Positions 23,201 to 29,111 of a DNA stretch of 29,126 bases are shown here, one piece after another. Source of the DNA: a virus. The notes beneath the pieces were generated by a model, which was not told the origin of the DNA, did no database searches, and saw only the letters and a program-made list of their open reading frames with translations. Location: the IMG/VR virus record IMGVR_UViG_3300025280_000119, positions 1 to 29,126 of that record. One strand, 5' to 3'. How positions within the stretch are numbered: the stretch's first letter is position 1; each line of letters begins with the position of its first letter. A program made the position numbers and the translations under genes.

Positions 23201-23665
23201 CATTTTTGGTCAGCCATAGCGGTAGATCGACCAAGAAAATTAAAAAACTTGGAAGACAACATCAAGCTGTATGCGCCAGAAGGCGACTTCTCGGATGAGG
23301 AAAAAATTCAATACTTAGCAGATTTAACAGGGACATTCCCAATGGCGAAAGTAATGACTCACGGCATAAGGCAAAAACTTAATGATATGTTTATCCCGCC
23401 AATTGGAGAGTTCGATTCGGAATTACAAGTTACATGGTTTGTGCCAAGGAAAATCATTCCCAGAAAAACTAAACATGGAAGCGACTATTGGCTTGTTGAA
23501 GTCATTGATGATACAGGCGCAGTCATTAATATTAAATGCTGGGGAATTAAAAAAGGATATGATCTTTTAATGTTGAACAAGCCCTATATGGCTAAGCTAG
23601 ACTATAACGAGCAGTGGGGATTCTCCACCAGATCAATAAGACATAATTTTAAATTATTGGGATAA
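20186..23665 (+). CDS. dnaE: DNA polymerase III alpha subunit (DnaE type)
   Basis: This full-length 1,159-residue enzyme (E. coli DnaE is 1,160) opens with a PHP domain: LHAHS (20-24), ALTDHGNM (52-59) and TADSHY. The polymerase palm has 'GPGRGSAAGSLVAY' and PDIDYD with catalytic Asp488 and Asp490. 'RHAGGVVIG' follows, then KFDILGL with the third catalytic Asp651, 'FRPGPL', 'FQEQIAILAHKLG' and 'GYGFNKSHAVSYSIISYQCAWL'. The helix-hairpin-helix part has 'IKGLGEVAIDQIIKNRPF', and an OB fold lies near the C-terminus. It is likely the main replicative polymerase. ATG 20186 has AAGGAG 13 nt upstream; ATG 20210 is an alternative. No sliding clamp, clamp loader or epsilon subunit is in the window; the PHP metal site could provide proofreading, which is inference. 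Confidence 0.95.
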   Translation: MNGTESESMRNKSKIPFVGLHAHSVAGSIFDAIGYPQEHMDFAYQNGTDALALTDHGNMNGLAYQVLHAKKMQTDGKEFKPIFGCEAYFIPSLSEWRDEYQKAMSDKKQARSAKKDKASGTTVENEGDSKRVQDLLRRRSHLILLAQNQKGLQNIFKLISESYEAENFYRYPRMDYDMLAKYSEGVIAASACLGGVYASNYWQASTYDEDGKYVDTNIDIALDLMRETTQNMVKIFGDRWYGELQWNNIKQQHELNKCIITMKEEFGINLISTADSHYPNKTAWKDRELYKRLGWLGKTKPDYGNGELPAGVDEIGYELYPKNGDEMWASYKQYSKQCGFEYDDDLVLNSITNTYNIAHERIEKFLPDNTVRLPDFVVPAGFTANEALANISLEGLRDKNLHDNAEYMKRLRHELDVISGRGFSKYFLTMKAVVDKANNSMLTGPGRGSAAGSLVAYVLNITQIDPIKYGLLFSRFLRSDTTDYPDIDYDVSSPMELKEQLIEEWGDSTVVPISNWNTLQLRSLVKDISKFYGVPFKEVNEVTGKMLLEATPAAKKAHGIKAGVYVPTFEEVKEYSPTLGAFLKKYSNIANHIDVLYGQVRSCSRHAGGVVIGENLDKWMPLINSKGVRQTPWAEGQNVRHLEPLGFIKFDILGLSTLAMIDGAIRHILKRHHHNADPTFADVSNYYNKYLHPGAIDLNNADVYNNIFHDGKWAGIFQFTEKGAQTFCERAKPTSIIDIAAITSIFRPGPLSAKVDDEYVGAKESPQYIKYIHPLIEEVTQETYGFLIFQEQIAILAHKLGKDVSLDEGNKLRKLLTKKGSGKGYEAKMKIHKKFIEGCVEKEIKRDVAQSIWDKFEYFSGYGFNKSHAVSYSIISYQCAWLAHHYPAEWMAAFLDKEPESRKEKAINIAKGFGFKIESLNINTSGTVWEISEDGHTLIQPLTSIKGLGEVAIDQIIKNRPFNVVEDFLFNDDIIYSKLNKKALDVLVRSGAMNYLVDSRFTGLKHFWSAIAVDRPRKLKNLEDNIKLYAPEGDFSDEEKIQYLADLTGTFPMAKVMTHGIRQKLNDMFIPPIGEFDSELQVTWFVPRKIIPRKTKHGSDYWLVEVIDDTGAVINIKCWGIKKGYDLLMLNKPYMAKLDYNEQWGFSTRSIRHNFKLLG

Positions 23666-23668
23666 AGT

Positions 23669-23697
23669 TTGCACATTCCACATTTTAGTGTTATAAT
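23669..23697 (+). promoter_or_regulatory. Sigma70-like promoter for dut
   Basis: TTGCAC at 23669-23674, a 17-nt spacer and a perfect TATAAT at 23692-23697, in the gap between dnaE and dut. The -35 is weaker than in the other promoters of this window. Confidence 0.7.
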
Positions 23698-23733
23698 AAG
23701 ATATAAATATGAAATTTAAACAGGAGATATTTT

Positions 23734-24192
23734 ATGTTACTTGAATATTGTCGGATCAGAGAGGATGTTACTCCTCCCACCCGAGCACATCCAAGCGATG
23801 CGGGCGTCGATGTACATTTTTGCCCAGCAGACAATAAGCCGATTACAATTGCACCAGGAGAGAGTCGTATATTATCCACTGGATTAAGATTTGGCGTGCC
23901 TCATGGTTATATGTTAGAAGTTAAAAACCGTTCTAGCGTAGCGTCCAAACGTAGTTTAATCGTTGGCGCTTGCGTTGTCGATTCAGGGTATGATGGCGAG
24001 GTATTTATTAATTTACATAATGTTGGCAACGCTGCTCAAATTGTCGAGCATGGTACAAAAATTGCACAAGTGGTAATGATTCCGGTAGTGCACTTCAGAG
24101 CACTAGAAACACATTCAAAAGATTTATACGATTGGTACCCAATCACCTTCAATGGAAGGGGCGAAGGCTCGCTTGGCAGTACAGATAAATGA
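23734..24192 (+). CDS. dut: Trimeric dUTPase
   Basis: The 152-residue protein has all five dUTPase motifs: SDAGVDV (motif 1), KNRSSVASK (2), VVDSGYDGEV (3, with the catalytic Asp region), GTKIAQVVM (4) and the C-terminal GRGEGSLGSTDK (5, here with Ser-Leu where the usual stacking Phe is found). It hydrolyses dUTP to dUMP and pyrophosphate, keeping uracil out of DNA and feeding thymidylate synthesis. The missing motif-5 Phe might lower substrate stacking. It has its own promoter and a good ribosome binding site (AGGAG), and its length is standard for the family. Confidence 0.93.
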   Translation: MLLEYCRIREDVTPPTRAHPSDAGVDVHFCPADNKPITIAPGESRILSTGLRFGVPHGYMLEVKNRSSVASKRSLIVGACVVDSGYDGEVFINLHNVGNAAQIVEHGTKIAQVVMIPVVHFRALETHSKDLYDWYPITFNGRGEGSLGSTDK

Positions 24193-24214
24193 TATATACA
24201 ACAGTTTCCATCTT

Positions 24215-24229
24215 CAATCATAGTGATTG
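24215..24229 (+). other. Small hairpin between dut and the ATPase gene
   Basis: CAATCA and TGATTG pair around a TAG loop in the 62-nt gap. There is no T-tract, so termination is doubtful. It lies about 25 nt before the GHKL ATPase start and could affect its translation. Confidence 0.3.
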
Positions 24230-24254
24230 GAGTGCATTAAAATAGGAGCAACAA

Positions 24255-25796
24255 ATGGAAAATTACACAACAGACAAGACAGAACAATTTGAGATTGATC
24301 CACATATTGGAAAATTATTTGATATTGTAATACCTCACATGGGACATGATATATCTAGCGCATTTATGGATTTGTTAGATAATAGCGACGACGCCGATGC
24401 CGAGAATATGCACATTTTCATTAATTCACCACCCGGCACCAATGCCACTATTGGCAGCTACATGCTTGCTGATGACGGCGACGGAATGAACCTGCACAAA
24501 CTTAAAGAATCATTCCGTTTTGCGACAACTTCGCCTCACGCACAAGGCGATTTGGGCAAATTTGGTGTGGGAGGCACCGCTGCATGCTTTACTGTGGCAG
24601 ATACTAAGACAACAATCACTAAAACAAAGGATGGCAAGAAAATTCTAGTAGCCAAATTTGATCGGCGTGACAAGAAGACTACCCAGGCAACATTGCGAGC
24701 CCCCGCACCGGAAGAGGTAGATTTGTTCAACGAATTATGTCCAAAGGGGCATGGAACAATTACTGTGTTAGAAAATCTTAAGGAGCCAATGCAATATACT
24801 CGCCCAGGTGATCTGAAAAATAAATTGCTTAAGGATATTGGTACTTGTTACCATCTACGCCTAGGTAAAAATAAAAAAATATATGTTTCTGTTAATGGAA
24901 AGCAAACAAAGGTTAAGCCTGTAGATCCGCTATTCTGGGGAAATGAGGATATTGTGATTAATAAATATCATGATAAAATAGAATTTGATGGCTGTAACAT
25001 AACTCTGCGTTTTGTGGAATTAAACACAGAACTTTTGCCATCAACACAAAAAGGATATAACCATCAAGGCATATATATTGCACGGTCAAATCGCATTATT
25101 GTGTGCGGGGGAGATCTCGGATTATGGAAAAGAAATCCTCTTTATAATGCTGGTCGTGTCGAAATTTCCTTTACTGAAGATCTAGATGATGATTTTGGAA
25201 TTGGAGCACTTAAAAATAGTGTTAAAATAAAACAGGCTTTAAGGGACGTTCTTATGGAAAAGATTAAAAAATTTCGAGCACTATTACAATCTAAATATAA
25301 GCTTGGTTCAAAATCCGTGCCCGCGAAGATTAAAGCATCAGAGGCGGCATTTGTTAAATTGCTTATGGATAATGCGGGTTCACTAAATTTGCCACGCTCC
25401 TCTAACAGTGGTACAAAACCGCCATCGAATGGGAGCGGCGCTACCAGCGAGCAGCAAAGGGGCACTGGAAACCCGCGAGGCTCCTATAAACCTCGTAACC
25501 GTATTTGTCCTGAATTCAGGCATATAGAATGCCCTCGCAGCAATCTTCCATATTGGAGCGAATGGGAAGACGAGAATGGAGAGCCACAGATGGTGTGCCT
25601 CATTAATACATCCAATGAGTATATTAAGGAATATTATCTTGCCGGATCTGTAGAAACCCAGAACGTTCTTCGAAGGCACTGGGCTGCTGATTTATTGGCA
25701 CAATGGGAATTTTATGATACGAAAGAGTTTTCTACAATTCAATCGCTTCAAGAATCACGAGCAGAAAAATTAAATAAACTCCATCGCGTCATTTAA
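24255..25796 (+). CDS. GHKL-fold ATPase (MORC/Hsp90-like), unknown role
   Basis: The 513-residue protein has the Bergerat ATP-binding site. The N-box is 'FMDLLDNSDDADA' (Asn43), G1 is ADDGDGMN (Asp73, DxGxG) and G2 is GKFGVGG (101-107). The layout resembles MORC, Hsp90 and MutL-type ATPases rather than histidine kinases. The catalytic Glu of the usual ELxxNS is Asp39 here. Residues about 190-320 look like a second alpha-beta transducer domain, with a Lys-rich segment. A Pro/Ser/Gly-rich linker (about 375-415) leads to a C-terminal domain with 'ICPEFRHIECPRSNLPYW' and Trp-rich segments. It may act on DNA or on protein complexes. It does not look like a complete topoisomerase: no TOPRIM or cleavage partner is adjacent. 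It begins with a good ribosome binding site (TAGGAG). Confidence 0.75.
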   Translation: MENYTTDKTEQFEIDPHIGKLFDIVIPHMGHDISSAFMDLLDNSDDADAENMHIFINSPPGTNATIGSYMLADDGDGMNLHKLKESFRFATTSPHAQGDLGKFGVGGTAACFTVADTKTTITKTKDGKKILVAKFDRRDKKTTQATLRAPAPEEVDLFNELCPKGHGTITVLENLKEPMQYTRPGDLKNKLLKDIGTCYHLRLGKNKKIYVSVNGKQTKVKPVDPLFWGNEDIVINKYHDKIEFDGCNITLRFVELNTELLPSTQKGYNHQGIYIARSNRIIVCGGDLGLWKRNPLYNAGRVEISFTEDLDDDFGIGALKNSVKIKQALRDVLMEKIKKFRALLQSKYKLGSKSVPAKIKASEAAFVKLLMDNAGSLNLPRSSNSGTKPPSNGSGATSEQQRGTGNPRGSYKPRNRICPEFRHIECPRSNLPYWSEWEDENGEPQMVCLINTSNEYIKEYYLAGSVETQNVLRRHWAADLLAQWEFYDTKEFSTIQSLQESRAEKLNKLHRVI

Positions 25797-25810
25797 TTAA
25801 TACAAACCGC

Positions 25811-25835
25811 TGGCAGACCGGCATAAAGTCTGCCA
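25811..25835 (+). terminator. Hairpin after the ATPase gene (weak terminator)
   Basis: TGGCAGAC (25811-25818) pairs perfectly with GTCTGCCA (25828-25835) around a 9-nt loop, followed by TATTTAAATTT. The GC-rich 8-bp stem and AT-rich trailer suit a leaky intrinsic terminator or a processing site ahead of the methyltransferase gene. Confidence 0.5.
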
Positions 25836-25859
25836 TATTTAAATTTCCCGAGGAAAATA

Positions 25860-26351
25860 ATGAACACAGCAACACAAAAGGTAATGTTCTCCAGCGAAAC
25901 AGGAGACTGGTCAACGCCACAAGATTTTTTTGATAAACTTAATTGGAGATTTGGACCATTTGATTTAGATCCATGTGCCAACCCCTATAATACAAAATGT
26001 GCTAATTTTTATACTGAGATCGAAAATGGTCTTTCTAAAGATTGGGGCGGTCATACCGTATTTGTTAACCCGCCTTATGGTCGTGGCATTGACAAGTGGA
26101 TTAAAAAAGGATATGAAGAATCATTAAAAGACGATACAAAAGTGATTATGCTAATACCCGCAAGAACTGATACTAAATATTGGCATGAGTATGTTATGAA
26201 AGCCACAGAAATACATTTTGTCAAAGGCAGGCTTAAATTTGGAGACGCTACCAACTGTGCGCCCTTCCCATCGGCTGTAATTGTATTTGATAGCAGGTGG
26301 CGCAATGTTTATAAAAATCTCCCAACAACTTACACAATGGAAAAACAGTGA
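25860..26351 (+). CDS. Phage-type DNA N6-adenine methyltransferase
   Basis: The 163-residue protein matches the phage Dam family: 'FSSETGDWSTPQDFFDKLN' at the start, FDLDPCANP (residues 35-42), then the catalytic NPPYGRGI (70-77) as the N/D-PPY motif. 'VIMLIPARTDTKYWHEYV', 'ATEIHFVKGRLKFG' and 'PFPSAVIVFDSRW' follow. The enzyme methylates adenine at N6, and the recognition sequence cannot be read from these motifs. No cognate endonuclease is adjacent, so it is an orphan, probably for evading host restriction or marking phage DNA. The start has a GAGGAAAA ribosome binding site. It overlaps the next gene by 4 bases (GTGA). Confidence 0.9.
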   Translation: MNTATQKVMFSSETGDWSTPQDFFDKLNWRFGPFDLDPCANPYNTKCANFYTEIENGLSKDWGGHTVFVNPPYGRGIDKWIKKGYEESLKDDTKVIMLIPARTDTKYWHEYVMKATEIHFVKGRLKFGDATNCAPFPSAVIVFDSRWRNVYKNLPTTYTMEKQ

Positions 26352-26650
26352 ATAGAAAACAAAAAAGAGCGCTAAATGCGCAAAATAAAAAAAACAACGC
26401 TAATGAAATAGTGAGCGAAAAATTAACATTATTTAATAAGCTTGGCGATGAGTGTCTAACTTGTGGCGAGGCTTTTGATAAACAGAATAAAGAAATGGTT
26501 AATGAATGGTATGTGATCGTTAGGCAAGAAGAAGAAAAAGTAAATCTTTATTGCCCCCCTTGTTGGGATCGAGCACAAAATATTGTAGAGAACTTTATGT
26601 CGCATATAGAAAGTGAGGTAGAAGATGATACAGAAAGCACTGACGTTTGA
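26348..26650 (+). CDS. Small Cys4 (zinc-ribbon-like) protein
   Basis: The 100-residue protein starts at GTG, overlapping the methyltransferase stop. It has a basic N-terminus (MNRKQKRALNAQNKKN) and two CxxC knuckles (Cys36/Cys39 in CLTC, Cys69/Cys72 in CPPC), and ends acidic. Two CxxC pairs about 30 residues apart suggest a single zinc site. 'FDKQNKEMVNEWYVIVRQ' lies between the pairs. I think related small proteins occur in T4-like phages, but no function is known to me. It overlaps the next gene by 26 bases. Confidence 0.7.
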   Translation: MNRKQKRALNAQNKKNNANEIVSEKLTLFNKLGDECLTCGEAFDKQNKEMVNEWYVIVRQEEEKVNLYCPPCWDRAQNIVENFMSHIESEVEDDTESTDV

Positions 26651-27647
26651 TGATATATTATTAGTTCCACAATATAGCAATATTAAAAGCAGAGGCGAAA
26701 TTGATATTGGCAACAATCTAGATGCCAATTTGCAATTATCGCTCCCGATCATAGCCAGCCCCATGGACACTGTGTGTGAAGGCTCTATGGCTAACCATAT
26801 GAGCCGCAATGGTGGATTGGGCATTATACACCGATATAACACTATAGATGAACAAGTACAGCATGTTGCCAGTGCCAAAGATAATACCAATCAAACTGTC
26901 GGAGCCGCTGTCGGCGTCACTGATGATTTTGAAGAAAGAGCATGCGCACTTAAAGATGCAGGGGTAGATGTAATTTGTGTGGATATAGCTCATGGACATC
27001 ACATTTTAATGAAAAGAGCACTAGTCATACTTAAGGATATGTTTGGAGATTCAATACATATTATGGCTGGAAACGTAGCTACAAAAGAAGGCGTATGTGA
27101 TTTGGTAAGATGGGGAGCAGACAGTATTCGTGTGGGCATAGGAGGCGGCTCTATATGCTCTACTAGGATACAGACTGGTCATGGCGTTCCAAATTTGGCT
27201 GCAATCATGGAATGTGCACAAGCAGAATTAGAACACCCAGTCCCTCTTATTGCAGATGGTGGTATCAAAAATCCTGGCGATATTGTTAAAGCGCTGGCTC
27301 TCGGTGCAGATTTTGTTATGGTAGGTTCACTATTGGCAGGCACTATTGAAACTCCAGGAGATATTATTTATTCTAGCGATAATAGTAAATATAAAACTTA
27401 TAGAGGCATGGCTAGCAAAGATGCACAAATGAACTGGAGAGGGCGCGTGTCTTCGCTAGAGGGAGTATCCACATTTGTCCCATTACGCGGCAGCGTAGCA
27501 GATATTTTGCAAGGCTTAGATCGTAGCATTCGTAGTGGATTTTCGTATAGTGGTGCACATAATATACAAGAATTTAGAGAAAAAGTAAAATTTGTTATGC
27601 AAACATCGGCTGGGCTAACAGAAAGTCGAACTCATATAATTAAATAA
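26625..27647 (+). CDS. guaB: IMP dehydrogenase / GMP reductase family enzyme without CBS domains
   Basis: The 340-residue (beta/alpha)8-barrel protein starts 'ALTFDDILLVPQYS'. The active-site loop is GGGSICSTR (Cys178) where the family has GPGSxCTTR, then 'TGHGVP', IADGGI (Asp211), 'GADFVMVGSLLAGT', YRGM (259-262) and a C-terminus 'FVMQTSAGLTESRTHI'. These residues are closer to IMPDH than to GMPR. The two CBS domains are absent. The flap after YRGM is only about 18 residues and lacks the Arg-Tyr pair that activates water in IMPDH, so the reaction could be GMP to IMP (GMPR) instead. The loop Pro is replaced by Gly. It would adjust the guanine nucleotide pool. ATG 26625 has GAGG upstream; it overlaps the Cys4 gene by 26 bases. 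Confidence 0.85.
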   Translation: MIQKALTFDDILLVPQYSNIKSRGEIDIGNNLDANLQLSLPIIASPMDTVCEGSMANHMSRNGGLGIIHRYNTIDEQVQHVASAKDNTNQTVGAAVGVTDDFEERACALKDAGVDVICVDIAHGHHILMKRALVILKDMFGDSIHIMAGNVATKEGVCDLVRWGADSIRVGIGGGSICSTRIQTGHGVPNLAAIMECAQAELEHPVPLIADGGIKNPGDIVKALALGADFVMVGSLLAGTIETPGDIIYSSDNSKYKTYRGMASKDAQMNWRGRVSSLEGVSTFVPLRGSVADILQGLDRSIRSGFSYSGAHNIQEFREKVKFVMQTSAGLTESRTHIIK

Positions 27648-27650
27648 ACT

Positions 27651-27992
27651 ATGGCAGATAAAAATAAATGGCAGGAACCATCTGAAAAATTAACGGTTCA
27701 CGTCCCACAAAGTCAAAAAGCAAAATTAAAAATAAGACTTCATCACGATGGGCTCACCCAGGCTTCTTTCTTAAGAGGGGTGGTAAGTGCATATTTACAA
27801 GAACAAGAAGAGTTCATGCATTGGTTTTCATCCTGGCTCAAGACTAATAGCAAAATTAAAGGCAAACTTAAACATTTAGATTCGCAAAAATTAAATCAAG
27901 AAGGAAAAGAAATCGAGAAAAAATTCGGAATTAATGATGGCGATATTGATGATATTTTTGATATTATACAACAAGAGTTTCCTGATTTATAA
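27651..27992 (+). CDS. Small ribbon-helix-helix-like DNA-binding protein
   Basis: The 113-residue protein has an N-terminal segment 'EKLTVHVPQSQKAKLKIRLHHDGLTQASFLRGVVSAYL' (about residues 12-49): a short strand, a helix, a turn and a second helix, as in Arc/MetJ-type ribbon-helix-helix proteins. The C-terminal half is charged and helical, ending in an acidic patch (GDIDDIFDIIQQEFPDL). It is close in size to T4 gp33, a late-transcription co-activator, but I see no sequence reason to claim that role. It starts 3 bases after the IMPDH-family stop. It is a candidate phage transcription regulator. Confidence 0.6.
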   Translation: MADKNKWQEPSEKLTVHVPQSQKAKLKIRLHHDGLTQASFLRGVVSAYLQEQEEFMHWFSSWLKTNSKIKGKLKHLDSQKLNQEGKEIEKKFGINDGDIDDIFDIIQQEFPDL

Positions 27993-28079
27993 TTTGAGCT
28001 TTTTCTATTTTAACGTACTATTTACTATTGTTAAAAACGCGCTATGGCGCATTGAGCAAAACTAGGAGAAGTTTAAATT

Positions 28080-29036
28080 ATGAGCAAATTAATAAAAGAG
28101 GAACGAATTCGTCGATGGATGAAACTAGCCAATGTGGAACCATTAGCGAATGGATTTGTTGAGAGACTGGATGAAGGCAATTTATCCAAAGGTGAAAAAG
28201 GTTTAGCCGCTAAAGGCGGTAACAAAGACCGGTCAGCAGAAAAAGGACACCCAGGTCCACACAAATTAAAGAAAGCATCTGGAGCCGGTCCTTTAGCTGA
28301 AAATGAAGAAGAAGAAGGCGAACAGCTTGAAGAACTCATGGGTGGTTACGCCCGCGACGATGAAGAGCTTGGTGGCTTAGAAGGTGAAGAAGGCATGGAA
28401 GGTGAACCTGAAATGGGTATGGAACCTGAAATGGACATGGAGCCTGAAATGGACGCCGATGTTGGCGTTGAAGCCAAACTAGAAGCTTTTGCTGAAAAGG
28501 TTGCACAAGCCGCACGCGAAGAGCTTGGTGTTGCCATGGATGTAGAAGGTGGCGAAGGCGAAGAAGGCATGGAACTAGAGCCAGATCTAGGCGGACCCGA
28601 AGGTGAAGTAGGGGATGAGCTTGGCGGAGAGCCCGAAATGGATGAGCTTGCTGAGGTTGATTCTGCTGCCCTTTCACGCAAAGCCGGGGGTCGAGGCAAT
28701 GTTGGCCATGAACCCAGACACCGTGCTAGAGGCACAGTAGGCGACCGACCCCAGCCCGGAGAAGAAGAAGAGGAAGAGAGACGAAAAAAGGTTGCCGAAG
28801 GCGAGCTTGATGAGGTCGATTCTGCTGCTCTTTCACGCAAAGCCGGAGGTCGAGGCAAACTTGGCCACGAGCCCAGACACCGTGCTAGAGGCACAGTAGG
28901 CGACCGTCCTGGAGAGGAAGAGGAAGAGCCACAACAGGCGCGAAGGGTTGCCGAGGGCTACGACCAGGATGCGTTAGTAAACGAGATTGTACGGCGCGTG
29001 GCAGAGAGAATTTTAAACACAACAAAAAGCTCATAA
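28080..29036 (+). CDS. Acidic repeat protein, candidate scaffold/head protein
   Basis: The 318-residue protein has a basic helical start ('RIRRWMKLANVEPLANGFVERL', about residues 10-31) and a long Glu/Gly/Met-rich acidic middle with tandem EPEM(D/G) units. It ends in a short helix, 'ALVNEIVRRVAERIL'. Two near-identical 33-residue blocks (AALSRKAGGRG..GHEPRHRARG) sit at 28653-28750 and 28812-28909 and are basic islands in the acid sea. The helix-acid-helix layout is like phage scaffolding or prohead-core proteins, and I recall similar proteins in marine T4-like phages, but no function is proved. It is more GC-rich than its neighbours. A good ribosome binding site (AGGAG, about 28063-28067) precedes ATG 28080. 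Confidence 0.6.
   Translation: MSKLIKEERIRRWMKLANVEPLANGFVERLDEGNLSKGEKGLAAKGGNKDRSAEKGHPGPHKLKKASGAGPLAENEEEEGEQLEELMGGYARDDEELGGLEGEEGMEGEPEMGMEPEMDMEPEMDADVGVEAKLEAFAEKVAQAAREELGVAMDVEGGEGEEGMELEPDLGGPEGEVGDELGGEPEMDELAEVDSAALSRKAGGRGNVGHEPRHRARGTVGDRPQPGEEEEEERRKKVAEGELDEVDSAALSRKAGGRGKLGHEPRHRARGTVGDRPGEEEEEPQQARRVAEGYDQDALVNEIVRRVAERILNTTKSS
28653..28750 (+). repeat. 98-nt direct repeat, copy 1
   Basis: This copy is nearly identical to 28812-28909 and starts 159 bp (53 codons) before it. Differences are mostly synonymous third-position changes plus a change after GGRG (NV versus KL), which points to an in-frame duplication held by selection on the protein. Confidence 0.9.
28812..28909 (+). 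repeat. 98-nt direct repeat, copy 2
   Basis: This is the second copy of the repeat in the acidic protein gene. It keeps the reading frame of copy 1 and encodes the same basic block rich in Arg, His and Gly. Confidence 0.9.
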
Positions 29037-29040
29037 TTGG

Positions 29041-29069
29041 TTGCTCAATGCTTATAAGCGTGTTATACT
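29041..29069 (+). promoter_or_regulatory. Sigma70-like promoter for the last (partial) gene
   Basis: TTGCTC at 29041-29046, a 17-nt spacer and TATACT at 29064-29069. It lies between the acidic protein gene and the gene starting at 29112. The spacer contains the palindrome CTTATAAG. Confidence 0.6.
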
Positions 29070-29100
29070 ATAACCACGGCAAACGCCGTGGTTATTTTAT
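29070..29100 (+). terminator. Intrinsic terminator after the acidic protein gene
   Basis: An 11-bp perfect stem (29070-29080 with 29085-29095) closes on an AAAC loop, with a GC-rich centre and TTTAT after it. It probably ends transcription of the acidic protein gene. The promoter at 29041-29069 would start its RNA within the 5' arm and so escape most of the hairpin. Confidence 0.65.
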
Positions 29101-29111
29101 ATGGAGTTAGA

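Noticed and set aside
27994-28021. Possible promoter TTGAGC-16-TACTAT before the acidic protein gene
   Set aside because: Each hexamer matches only 4 of 6 positions, and the region is so AT-rich that such matches are expected by chance. It remains possible.
28346-28894. Long antisense open frame (182 codons) opposite the acidic protein gene
   Set aside because: It is Ser/Pro-rich and mirrors the Glu/Gly codon bias of the sense gene; it has no ribosome binding site or promoter. It is a shadow of the real gene.
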